From assembly GCA_949358305.1 (NCBI GenBank), contig OX442314.1, forward strand, positions 32,733,608 to 32,793,607: a stretch of DNA of 60,000 nucleotides, in the 5' to 3' direction. Below the pieces are notes generated by a model. It did not search any database. It was not told the origin of the DNA and saw only the letters and a list, made by a program, of their open reading frames with translations. Within the stretch, counting starts at the first letter, position 1. Every line of letters begins with the position of its first letter. Shown here piece by piece: positions 30,543-42,100 of this stretch. This stretch comes from Strigamia acuminata (Eukaryota; Arthropoda; Chilopoda; Geophilomorpha; Linotaeniidae). The translations under genes were made by a program, and so were the position numbers.

Positions 30543-33500
30543 TGAAGCACTGTCATCCTGTCACTGTCACTCAAACACAATCCCAAACACAAACACAAAC
30601 ACAAACACTTCACTTATCACTTAATTCACTAAACACAACTGGTAATCTCCTAAAAAGCTAAACACAAGTGGTAATCCATGATAATCCAGCCATGGGTGGC
30701 CATTACAAAATGACAGTGTTAACTTTTGGGTTCCAAAAGCCATCAATAGATGGCGCTCAGTTAAAAATATCTCACAGCTAAAACCACCAACAGGTGGCGG
30801 TTATATTGGGCGAATTTGGCGTTTGGTTTGGTATTGGCCGAATTGGCGTTGTGTTTGGTTCGGTTTGGGTTTGGGTTGCATTTTTGTGTGGTTTTGGTTG
30901 CGTTTTGATTTGGTTTTAATGTTTTGTTTTGCTGTGTTTGATTTACATTATGATTGATTTATGGTTTCTGTGACCAAAAATGATTCTGCGGGTGAACAGC
31001 TAGTAAAGAATATGAAATCAAATCATACAGTTACCGCTTAAGAGTCGGCATGGAATTGTAGTTGCAAATAATTAATTTTTGTAAACGTACACCATTTGAA
31101 TGATTCGAAATTGGTTGTTTTGTGTTGTTAATTTATTATTATTTCAGTTCGATAGTGATATGAGACGTAACATTAAGGAGTCGCAAATCAAAGTTTGATT
31201 TAAGTTTTGATTTGGGTTTCTTTAATATATTGGGGTAACAAACTATGGAAATTTCTCTTGGGTTTTTTTTCTTTAATTAGGGGCAGGGTTTAGAAGTCTA
31301 ATATGTAATGCTTCCCTGCATTACAAATCCCTGCTTGTTTCAATTGAATTTCTCCACATTTTTTGCAACTTTGTTTGTTTTTTCGCATTTCACACACACA
31401 AAAAAAGTTACCCTTTTCAACTGACTTTTACATATATTTGGTCCAAAAACAACTTTAATTTTTGTGAAAACTTACATAGAAAGTACTAAAATCTAATGAA
31501 CACAATTAACCTTCGAAGTCCCCATAGTTCTTCTTTAAGAAGTCATTTTAGCATGCACCAATTTGACAGCACCGACATAAAATTTCAACACATTTAACAT
31601 AATTTTATTATCGTGAAATAATAGCAATTAAATGCAAAATTGCAGAAAACAACGCAGTAAATTGACGTAATTACATTACAACTAAAGTTATCTACATCTG
31701 TTGCTATTTTATTCCGATAAATTGTGTTCCACAAAAGTTGACTTTACAAAAATTACTCATTTAGAAAAGACTTGATTTATTGTTATTGATTGATCTGAAT
31801 TGATCATCCCGACTTTGATTTCGTATTAATAATGTAGATTGATGCAATTAATAGCAACCGGAACAAATATCGTGATTATGGACATGATTTACAGTTATGG
31901 ATTATTGCATATCAAATCATATCAGGAATAAACTACCCAAGTCTAATTTTATTATCGCATTAATTCATCGTTAATAGAAGCTTTTAATAGGCTTTTAAAA
32001 AGGTGTTTTAATGCCACATAAATTTACTTGGAAAAGTTAAAGTTTTGTAAATTCGTTGTATGAAGTTTCCCATCCGTCTTCTTTCTTCTCATGGTAGATG
32101 GCTGCAATTCAATTGCCTGAGCTTGAAAGAGGTTAGAAAAGGTTAGAATCGTTTGATGAGATGCGCCTGCTGTGTGCTTTATATTGGTCAATGTTGAAAT
32201 TTTTCGAGCGCAGTATTCACTTTGATCTTAATTAAATTACTCAATTTAATCGAAAAATCTCACTATGTAAGAAGCGTGTTTGAAATGTGTGATCTAATAT
32301 CTGTTGAGTTGACCAGAGACCATACTTTGTTTTGTTTTGCAAACTGCAAATAATTTTTTTGCTACTAAAATCAAATAAGTGTTGCTGCTGAAGTTCTACA
32401 AATGTTATTACAGATATTATTTTTAACTCCTGGAGTGTTCGAAGTTCGAACTCCATCTTCTTGTCATGACATTTCATGACCCGCGCGTTCTCGCCGTGCT
32501 CTCGCTGCGCCACCTGTATTTATGCTAATAAAAATCAATATGTTAATTTTTACCAACACGCATGGCTGTTTCTTAACCATCTCCCATCTACATCCAAATC
32601 CATCTTAATAATCGCGCATGAAGAACACATTAACTTCAACATTAAATATAAATGCAATGTCAGTTAAAAATATAAATACGAGATGTCAGGACAAAATCAC
32701 TCGAAATTCCAACAATAAATTTGCGTTAGTTGCAAAGTCCGGTAGTTGATCCTCCTAGGACAAACTTAAAACAACTATACGGCATGGAAGTTTTTTTTTT
32801 GAACTTTTACCTTCGCTTCCGGTGAGTTTGCAGCAAATAATAACCACGACACACGTCATCTTCTTCCCGGTTGCTTCTGTACCAATATAAAACCAGCCTA
32901 ACCATTTGGGTCACCACCACAAACTTTTATTGAAATTTTGTATCAAAAGAGACTTCTCTAAACTTATTCAATGTAAATAAAGTCTACAACAAACGTGTCG
33001 TCAAAACGTCGACTTTCAAAGTGCTCACTTAGACGATTCAGTAAATTAAACAAACAAAAAAAAAAGAAAGAAAAAGAAAGAAAGAAAAGAAGTCTTATAC
33101 TCCAGAGGAGAATGATTGCCTCGCTCTTAATTAAACATCACATTAAACGAATTAAAACTAAACGAACATGTTGCAATTCAAGGCACCGACCGCATTAAGG
33201 AGGAAAATAACAATCATAAATGTTAAAAATCAAACAATCACTCAGCTAAATTAAATTTGCCAAGCAAATTGTATAAACAAGTCACAGTATACTTGCGTTG
33301 GCCATCTACAATAGTGGGCCGCAGATGGCGCCACTAAACCCAAACCGCCCATCAATTGCCATCATCAAATCTGCCGAGGAAATTTAGCGGAAAACTCAAA
33401 CAAAAAAATAAATAAAATTATAAAAAAAAAAATATATAAAATTAAATTAAAATAAAATAATTTTTTTTTAAAAAATCATTCCTTCCATTCCTCGCGTTAC

Positions 33501-33552
33501 CATGGCAACGGGGTAAAAACTCATCTCTGGACAGCATCTGCGACGAGACCCG
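30543..33552. other. Intergenic/3' flanking DNA of the LRR-Ig gene
   Basis: No gene recognised. Around 30740-30800 short ATCAATAGATGGCGCTC and CAACAGGTGGCGGT motifs recur; a similar TAGATGGCGC box is in the inner LTR. 32690-32990 has LTR-like promoter and polyA spacing (see findings). The minus-strand gene's 3' UTR presumably extends into 32900-33552; AATAAA on that strand occurs near 32930. Confidence 0.5.
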
Positions 33553-35457
33553 TCAGACCTCGGTCCCCTCCTCACCCTCGTCTTCGTAACCCTCGTCCGG
33601 CGAGTGCGCCAACCGCGCCGCTTGCTGGGGCGGGAATGGCGGCAAAACCGGCACCAAATTCCGGAACCGAAAATTCTGATGTTTCGCTTGACCAAACGGG
33701 TTGGTCACGCCTGCGTAAGCACTTTGCGCGACCCCATTGGGATCCACTTCCTCACTTTCACCGAAATCCGTCGCTTCGCCCTCCGCCCACGAGTACGACG
33801 GCGGCTTGGGCACGTCGTAGATGACCGACGAGCGCGCCGAAACGTCCGAATTAACCCAACTCTGGTCATCGCCCGGACCCCATTCACTGTCCGACAAAGT
33901 CTCCGCCCCCATCGAGTCTATTTTGACGTCCTTTTCAGGAATGCCGCCACAAAACTCCTGTTTATCCGCCTCGAGAACGGCCGGCGCTCCGTTGTCGTTC
34001 CCTATCACGACGTCCGGCTGGTTGCCGTGATTGCACCCGTTCTCGGTCGCGTGCGATTTGTACAGAAAGTCCGTGAAGTCCACAACGTGCGGCGGTTGCG
34101 AGCGTTTCCCGCCAGGCAGCGCCGTCCCCTTGATTTCTCCCTGCTCTCTGTCCAACTGCAGGTCGGATCTTTGATGGACACCCGACGCAAGTTTGCCCAG
34201 GTGCGTTTTCTTCACCATCACGGGCTTGCTGGTCCCGAACGTCGACATGTGGCGCCACCTTTCAACAATCACCCACAACAAAACCACAACAACCAGCGCC
34301 AACACAACCAGCCCGACGCCGATGCCGGCCACCTGCGTTGCCGTGAAGCGCGCCTCCTCATCCTCGTCCCTCGCGTACACGGAAAGAGTGAAATTGACGG
34401 CGAAATCTCCCGCAGAGTTGTGCGCGTCGCACAAATACTCGCCGGCGTCGTCCTCCGCGACCGAACTGATGGACAGAACACTCGACTTGACGTTCGTCCC
34501 GTTCTCCCTGATGAGGAAAACGTGCGGCCGGTGAACCAAACCGCTCAGATTCGAGATCAACTTGTCCTGGAAGAACCAGCGCACGCTCGGTTCGGGAACA
34601 CCGCTCACCTGGCATCCGAACGAGATCGTGTCGTCGACGAACGCCTCTGGTCTGCGGTTGCGCGGCCTGTAGACGGTCCCGGAAGGCGCGCACGCCAGCT
34701 CGGAAGTGGGCACTTTCTCGACCAAAACGCCCCGCACGCGCTCCGGCGCGGCGCAGACGAGCGGCGCGCCGTACGGCACGCGCCCGCCCATGAGCCAGCG
34801 CTGCAGATCAATGAGGTGGCAGTCGCACCTCCACGGGTTGCCGTGCAGCTCGACTGCGTGCAGCGTGCGCAGTTGGTCGAGGGCGCGCACAGGCAGCTGC
34901 GTGAGGCGGTTGTCCTCCAACTTGAGCGAGGTGAGGCGCGCGAGTCCGTCGAAGGCGCGCGGCATGACGGTGTCGACGCGCGAGCGACTCATCTCGAGGG
35001 TGGCGAGCACGGGCAGGTGGACGAAGGCGTTGCTCTCGATGCGCGTGATGGGGTTGTCGCTGAGCACGAGACGGCGCAGCCCGGTGAGGTCGCGGAAGGT
35101 GTCCGAAGGCACGGCCGTGAGCAGGTTGTTGCCGAGGTCTAGTTCGACGAGGTTGCTGAGTCGGCTGAAAGCCAGGTCGTCGATGCGTCCGATTTTGCAG
35201 CCTGCCAGGTAGATGCGTTGCAGGTTGAGGAGCCCGGGTGCCACGAACATGTCCTTGGGCAATGCGTGCAGGCTGTTCCCAGACAGGTCGAGCACCTGGG
35301 TTCCCACTTGCACGCCCACGGGCAATGACGTCAAGCCCGCGCCCACGCATTCCAGGGTTTGTTTGCCGTTCTTCCAGCGGCAGGTGCACGACGGGGGGCA
35401 CGAGGCGGACGCCACGCACACGAGCGCCGCCGCCACCAGCGTGGCAGCTGCGTGCAT
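33553..35457 (-). CDS. Kekkon-like LRR-Ig transmembrane protein
   Basis: A 634-aa single-pass membrane protein in one uninterrupted exon. Residues 1-19 are a signal peptide. A cysteine-rich LRR N-cap (CPPSCTC…C, 20-37) is followed by six leucine-rich repeats of 24 residues (about 53-200) and an LRR C-cap (NPWRCDC…C…C, 207-256). One Ig domain (about 268-362) has disulfide cysteines C282 and C343, W294 and DAGEYLC. N-glycosylation sites are visible at N303 and N355. The membrane helix is about 376-398. The 235-residue cytoplasmic tail begins RWRHMSTFGTSK and ends GTEV, a class I PDZ-binding motif. This is the layout of the insect kekkon family, neuronal and epithelial receptors (Drosophila Kek1 restrains EGFR). 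I cannot say which paralog it is. The LRR region is very GC-rich while its surroundings are AT-rich; open frames on the opposite strand are shadows of that bias. Confidence 0.9.
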   Translation of the reverse strand: MHAAATLVAAALVCVASASCPPSCTCRWKNGKQTLECVGAGLTSLPVGVQVGTQVLDLSGNSLHALPKDMFVAPGLLNLQRIYLAGCKIGRIDDLAFSRLSNLVELDLGNNLLTAVPSDTFRDLTGLRRLVLSDNPITRIESNAFVHLPVLATLEMSRSRVDTVMPRAFDGLARLTSLKLEDNRLTQLPVRALDQLRTLHAVELHGNPWRCDCHLIDLQRWLMGGRVPYGAPLVCAAPERVRGVLVEKVPTSELACAPSGTVYRPRNRRPEAFVDDTISFGCQVSGVPEPSVRWFFQDKLISNLSGLVHRPHVFLIRENGTNVKSSVLSISSVAEDDAGEYLCDAHNSAGDFAVNFTLSVYARDEDEEARFTATQVAGIGVGLVVLALVVVVLLWVIVERWRHMSTFGTSKPVMVKKTHLGKLASGVHQRSDLQLDREQGEIKGTALPGGKRSQPPHVVDFTDFLYKSHATENGCNHGNQPDVVIGNDNGAPAVLEADKQEFCGGIPEKDVKIDSMGAETLSDSEWGPGDDQSWVNSDVSARSSVIYDVPKPPSYSWAEGEATDFGESEEVDPNGVAQSAYAGVTNPFGQAKHQNFRFRNLVPVLPPFPPQQAARLAHSPDEGYEDEGEEGTEV

Positions 35458-35497
35458 ATCACGCCGCTCCGAACACGGCCCCGCATCTGGTCCGCAT
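35458..35497 (-). promoter_or_regulatory. 5' UTR start of the kekkon-like coding exon, with a 12-codon uORF
   Basis: On the minus strand a strong acceptor (TTCTCTCTGTTTCAACCTAG) ends at 35498, so the coding exon likely begins at 35497 and at least one non-coding 5' exon lies at higher coordinates. Reading from 35497, an ATG opens 12 codons and stops (TGA, 35461-35459) one base before the main ATG. This uORF could reduce translation of the receptor. Confidence 0.55.
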
Positions 35498-35574
35498 CTA
35501 GGTTGAAACAGAGAGAAGAATTAATCAATTATCGATAGAAAATTTAATTTATTTTGCACGCGGAAATTTTTAGG

Positions 35575-36020
35575 CATTTTTTTCCTAAATTCTGCCTAAA
35601 AATTTGCTTTTTGTCTAAACTCTGTCTAAAATATAAAAATTACTTTTTTTGCCGCTAGATACAGGTTTTTCTCTACTGAATATTGCAATTATTAGCAATT
35701 TCCCCCCTTAAAGTTTTATTTTATGTTTAAATTTTGTCTAAAAATTGCATTTTTGTCTACATTTTGCCTTAAAGTTTTGTTTTTGTCTAAATTTTGTCTA
35801 ACAATTGCATTTTTGTCTAAATTTTGTCTAAAAATTGCATTTTTGTCTAAATTTTGTCTAAAAATGGCATTTTTGTCTAAATTTTGCCTAAAAATTGCAT
35901 TTTTGTCTACATTTTGCCTAAAAACCGCATTTTTTGACTAAGTTTTGTCTAAAAATTGCATTTTTGACTAAATTTTGTCTAAAAATTACATTTTTGACTA
36001 AATTTTTGCCTAAAAATTAC
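35575..36020. repeat. AT-rich minisatellite, about 30-bp unit
   Basis: Variants of TTTTTGTCTAAATTTTGTC + TAAAAATTGCA are repeated with drift. The 72-codon frame at 35723-35941 is an artefact of the periodicity. Confidence 0.85.
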
Positions 36021-38629
36021 ATTTTTTTAAGCCTGAAACATCATTACTTGCATAAAAATTAAACTCCTGAGCATAAAAACGCCTATTTTTTTTTATCCAA
36101 TATAGTCCACTTCTCCCCCAAACCAAACCAGTTTGTGCCAACAGTGCCAAAAAGCAACTGGACGTGACTCGCACCTAATGACCCAACCCATGATTAAACG
36201 ATGATTAAATCAACATTTCATAAGTTCCTAATCCCCTAACAATTTCTCACAGGTTATTCGACCCCGGAAGTTTACACAACCAAAGTCAACATTACGAAAT
36301 ACTTGACCGGTCAAGTGATGAAGCAATAATCCTCTCGCAACTCTCTGACCGCTTGCGGTACTCCGCCTTTGCAACATTTCCTCTCGAGGCGCGCAAATGA
36401 ACAGTCCAAACTCGCCACCGCGTCCAATTCCACCGGGAACGAACGGGCTGTCAATTGCAGAACCCTCTGCCAATTACGCATCACCACTCGCGGCGCGAAC
36501 TGATGTGTCAATCTCGTCGCACCGTGAACGCCCAGGTCAGTTTAGCGCTCGTGAAAACGACATGGCAGCCCGTCTCTCCCATCAAAATAAATAGCAAACG
36601 TCCATTAAATGGGTTCAAATGCGGGGCGTGGATATCGCTCGCGGAACGTAAAGCGGCCACATTTAGCGAAATTAAATGGAAACGGAATAAAGACGCGCAC
36701 AATGACGCGTTAATTAAGTCGGAAATTGCGTCTTGTAATTTTATTCTCCTAATTTCAACTTTTCTAAATCTTTTCCGAGCAGATGGCCACTGGTTGGCGC
36801 CGTAATCGGCTCTTAATTGGTCCCCGAAAACCGAGAATTCGCTATACCGCATCTTCGGATAAATGTTAGTAATGTTTCGCTTTCACTCACCTCAGAAGAG
36901 AATTTCCCTCTCGGTTGTGTCGTGCACGCTCGCAATGGACATCGGCCCGCCAAGAAGCTGATGTTGTGGTCACTGCGGAAGAAGGAAAAGTACTGGTCAT
37001 AGACAGCTGGCTTTCAAAGTATTAAATTATGCGTCTCGGTTTGTGCACGTGACTTTAATTGCGGGTATCACGCCAATCCGGACATGATTGCGCGAGTTTG
37101 GATTTTTATTGCTTATTTCAACAAGTGAAACTTCAAGGCGAAATAAAATCGATTTATTTACCTATTTCATTAGTTTAAAACGCTTCCTCATTTCTCTCAT
37201 TGTGCGCGGGTCCCCATTAGGCCGCGGGAAAGTTAAAATTTGTAATTAGTACGCGGGTTTCTATTATAACGCGGGCCTCTGTTTAAACTCGGAAAAAGAT
37301 AAAATTTGTGATTAGTGCGCGGGTCTCTATTATAACGCTGGTTGGTGTAATAGAGACCCCTCAGTCAATTTTTGCCGATAAAAAATGTCTTTTTGCAGTA
37401 AATGAACTTGAAAAGTGCGATCTGCATATAAAAAATGCATTTTTGCAATTTTTGCACAGATAACCATTGTCCAGCCGCCGTAAATTGTCGATATGAAACT
37501 AAACTGCAAATAAAAGTAACAAATGTTTTTTTACGTGCAATGTGGAATGTGTTCCGAGTTTGGACAATTCTGAGTGAAGTTTGAAAGGATTTCCAATAAA
37601 ATTTTTCATTGTGGAATATGCCTATCAGATAATGCGCGGCATGGAGATTTTGCCGATAGTGCGCGGGTGCACAAGGCGAATAATAACAACATGACGAGGA
37701 TAAGAGGAAGAGTGATTAGATCACATAGATATCCGAACATACCGAACGTCGTTGTGACCAGCTGCCCCTGCGCGCTGATCACTTACCTGCAGCACAATGC
37801 ACTTGATGCAGCTCTCACACCTTATAATTTAAAGCACCAAAGTTATATCGAAAGTTGTCTGCTTTTTTTAGCTGCGACTTTGTTATTTATTTCCGTCTTT
37901 TCGCGCTTCATCCAGTATTTATTACAATTTGTCATTCCTGCATGCTTCAGTATATGTGTTTAAGTCAACGGCACCAACAACTGGTGGGAACCGAAGAAGA
38001 AAACCCATAAAAATATAAATTTTGCCAATTATTTCCACTGCACATTTTTGTTTTTTAAATTTATTAGTTTTTTCATTACACTGAAGGTGCCCCACCAGCC
38101 ACCACAACCTCTTATGTGGATTTATGAAAACAACAACAAAATATGCAATAAGACTGAAACAGTGAAACGAGCACAACTAGAGTCTTAAATTTCTTTGAAT
38201 AATTAGATTTTCAGGCAAATTTCACGATACGCTTAATTGAATTTCAGAAGAGTCTAAGTAGAAGTGATTCTTTGTATAAATGAATTTGAATAATTTAAAT
38301 ATTGAAAGGGAGGGAAAAAAAAGAAGAGTGCTTGTTAAAGTGCGAATTTGAAGAAGGAACTCAACTGAACTAATCTTTCAGATGATTGCAATTCATGAAA
38401 ACTGTTGACAATTTTATATCTTATCGTCATGTTCACCAAGACCATAAAAACTTAAATCATCGCCAATAAAATAAAGATATTAAAATACGATAATGTAATT
38501 CAATGAACAACAGCGACAACTTAATGTCGGAAGAAAAAAAAAGAGACCCGGACACTCACAAATCGATTTCAATAAAAAGCATTATAATTTATAATTTATT
38601 AATTCGGTATAAAACAGTTGTTTATGATG
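36021..38629. other. Non-coding DNA, probably upstream/intron region of the minus-strand gene
   Basis: No supported gene. The GC content rises at 36240-36600 without a recognisable protein. At 37202-37350 a unit with GCGGG…AAAATTTGTRATTAGT…CTATTATAACGC occurs twice and its GGGTCTCTATTATAAC end is inverted at about 37350-37362. That is probably a small decayed transposon. Confidence 0.5.
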
Positions 38630-38631
38630 TA

Positions 38632-39186
38632 GGGTTTCTTTACCGGTGTTTTCCGGTATCAAAAACCGGTATTTTTTAAAAAATACCAAATACCATTTTT
38701 AGTTTGGTATTAGTACCGGTTTCTTCCGTTAGGGATCACTGCGATAGTGACATTTATAATAACGCAAGTTATCGATTTTTTAACTTAAAAATGTTAGTTT
38801 TTTTATTTTTATACGTAAAAATTAGAAATTAATAAATTTTTTTCCACATAAAAATGAAAATACATTGATTTCTTAACTTAAAAATAAGAATTTATTGAAT
38901 TTCTTAACTTAAAAATCTTATAAACTCTCAATTTATCAATTTAAAAAAAAATTTCAATTTCAACTAATTAAACCAACACCTGATAACTTAACAAACTGCT
39001 ACAACCCAATCAAATTAATACCGTATTTAAAAAAATAAACAAAAATTACAATTAAAACAAAACGATTAAAATAAAAACATTTAACGTTGTAGCTATTTAT
39101 TTTACTTCGTTACCGAAAAATACCGATTTACCGGTTTTTTGAATATTGAATACCGAAATACCGGTTTTACCAAAAGTCTCAATTTG
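38632..39186. mobile_element. CCGGT-rich non-autonomous element, short copy
   Basis: Begins TAGGGTTTCTTTACCGG, with repeated ACCGGTATTT motifs. A middle of TTCTTAACTTAAAAATAAGA-type units follows, and it ends TACCGAAATACCGGTTTTACC. It is homologous end-to-end to 58987-59952 but has only a few minisatellite units, and its right tip is lost or diverged. Confidence 0.7.
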
Positions 39187-42100
39187 CATTCAAAAATTAA
39201 AACATTTTGTGTTTTACGTCAACTTTAAAACAAAAATTTAATTTTATTGATCTCTAAAATTAAATACTTTATAACGAAACAACGTGTACGTTGTGCGAGT
39301 TATTTTATTTCCGACATAAATCCACAAGCCATGCAGAGGTGTCTGCTAGTTTGTTAGGAAAACAATCCAACACTTGGCAAGATGGAAACAATTTCAAAAA
39401 CAATTTCAAAAACGAGTATAGCTTTTGTTTTGAAGAGTGCTAGTCGTGAAATATTGAATATTCCAACCGAGCGCGTATAAAATAGCATTTAGTTATGTGT
39501 TTAGATGGCGTTTTCAGTAGCTACTTAGGGAAGCATCAGATGTGCGAGATCTCATTAAGTTGCCGTGCCACTAACATTGAAATTCCATTCCGGCGTTAGC
39601 TGCGCGCCTTCGTTTCTGTCAGCCTCTGTTTGACACGCCCAGTTGCTTGATTTGTACGTGCGCCACTTCTTGTTATTTATTTCATTCCCGCGTGCAACAT
39701 TCGCATAGTGATGAGCACTCGAACATTTCTTCCCAATCACGGCCTCTCCCAAATGCAGTTGCGGTTCACCTTCGCCCGCAACGCCCGCATTAACCGATCC
39801 CACTCGGCCCACCTCCATTTTCTGCGAATTAAAAATAAATGAACGATTTATTGCAACGCCGCACAACTTTTTCGCGCATTTTCCAACGCGGGTTCAACGA
39901 CCGCACGCTTCACGAAATGACCGGCGTGCGTGCATGACGAGTGTGATTTTTCGAGGGTGGAGACACAGATATCTCGCGACAACTTCGAGAGGGCGGATGA
40001 TGGAAAACCGACACGACCGGGGTCGATTTTTACGACATCAATTCACGTGACAAGCGAAGTTACCTCCCAGAAGAAGACAAGTTCATCGCGCGTCAAAAAT
40101 AAAGGGAGAGAAAAATATGAAAACAATTTAATCAGGCAACTGTGTTCTAAGTCGAAAATTCACGTTGCAATCGTTAATCAGAATCGATTTTCAATTAATT
40201 GCGAGTGGAGGGGACGACAAAGAGCTCCGTGGTGTGTGTCAAACGTCAAAAGTAATTAATTAAGGGCTGATGAAAGAGATAAACAAATTTCTACGAAACA
40301 AACTTTGCAGATATATTTCCGCATGTGATTCGAGAGGGGCCACGCAACACCTGTCGCTGGGGGGGTGCGGGGGGGCGGAGGAAACGGAAATGGTCGTAGC
40401 GCGTGTTGTAATTGCACAAACTGCACGCGGGCGTGCACAAGGCCAAGCAACTCTTTGCTTACGTGCTTGGCACGCGCAATGGAGATCTGGGGAGCCATCA
40501 CCGCCCGAAGAAAGCGGCGCTTGATGACCGGCAAACGCGCCAACTTAATTAGGAACGCGCACTAATGACGATCAAAGGCACGAGTCACGTGATAAAAACA
40601 CGAGTTCCGTGAAGAGTTTGCAAGAAAACGGGGAAAAGTTTGAATAGAAATCGTTCTGTGGAATACCTGAATTGATTGATCTGCATCAAGTGCATGGCAG
40701 TGAAGCGCTGCGATGAATTGTCAAGGGCAGCAAACTGTTAAAAACAGAAAAAAAAATTTTTTTTTAATTATTTAAATTAAATAGGATAGAATTTCGACAT
40801 TGTAAAGGCTCAATCAACACATATGGCCAGGTCCATCGGGTGATAAAAGTTGAGTAGAAAGAAAGGAAAATATAATGCACAACGCCAATTGCCCATAAAG
40901 CTACGGCTTTCAAGCAAATGGCTTTTACACTTGGTTGCTTGGCAACTTGCACTACAGAGATATCCGGTGGTATTATCACTGTTCTGTTTTTCTGATTTTA
41001 TTGCTTGGCAAAGTGTGGACACAGTAATATTTTTTTATGTATTAAAAAACATGCTGGAAACAAGATAAACATCAAAACAATGGCAATAAAGGTTAGAAGA
41101 GCGCAATTGTTATTAAATTGGGGCAAAGATATGAATAGAAAATCTCTTTTTTGTTTTTTTGTTTCTTTTTTTTTCAGGAAAAGTAATTAAGTTTGGAGTC
41201 ACAATTCACAAACCGAGCGAGAAATAAGTCATCGAGAAAATGGAATAATTGTTTCCCATGATGGCAAATGTAATTAAAGTTGCACAAAAGAAGAAACGTT
41301 GAAAACAAATGCTATAAACCAATTCATCCGAAAACAAACTAAAACAAATACATACTTTGAATTTATTTTAGTTTTAGTATTTTTAGTATATTGTAAAATA
41401 CATTTTTGTACCATTTTGAACTAAAGGTCCGATCCGACTTTAATTCCACTCTATCCAACTTGACTTTTCGCAAAATCTTGGTGTCAAAGAACAAAATTGA
41501 AAAGAAGAGATAAAGACTTCAGTTTCAGCAATCATCGTATGCTTTACGGCAAGGTGACACCTGGCGATAGCAAGAATGCGAGTAGATTAAACGATGACGT
41601 GACACAATCTCCTCTGGCCATCGTCGTTTCTCGCTCTTCTGTGTAATTAATCAAAACTTTTCTTCGATACTTTTTCCTTCCCTATTCGTCAGCACTTCGC
41701 CAGAGATCATGCAACAAATTAATCGATTTGCACCCGCAAAAACAACTCTCGGGAATTCCTATTTCGACCGAACAGACGGAACAGACACAGAAATCCAAAT
41801 CGCGATCGACACAATTCGGACGACGCCATTCCATTACCGGCACATAGGTGGACTCTCTCTCTCTCTTTCTTCCTCTTCTTTCTCGTTCACCCTTTTACAA
41901 CCTCAGCAGGAAATTAAAACGAACCAATTCAAATTTTCTCACCACAACTCATATCGGATTGAACCATTTGTGAGCACTCGAAAACAAGAAGAAAAAAAAA
42001 TTATCATTGCACTGCAGTCGGTCGTAAAAAGGGCACAAACGCTTCCAAGTTGAGTTGGACGCCTCCTAGGCATCAACTCACTTAATTAAATTAAACAAGG

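Noticed and set aside
33604-35142. 512-codon plus-strand frame opposite the LRR-Ig gene
   Set aside because: It is the antisense shadow of a very GC-rich coding exon; its product is an Arg/His-rich string with no domain, while the minus strand gives a complete LRR-Ig-TM protein.
36228-36600. Overlapping short ORFs on both strands in a GC-richer patch
   Set aside because: No homology that I recognise, and no splice or start context; more likely non-coding conserved DNA.
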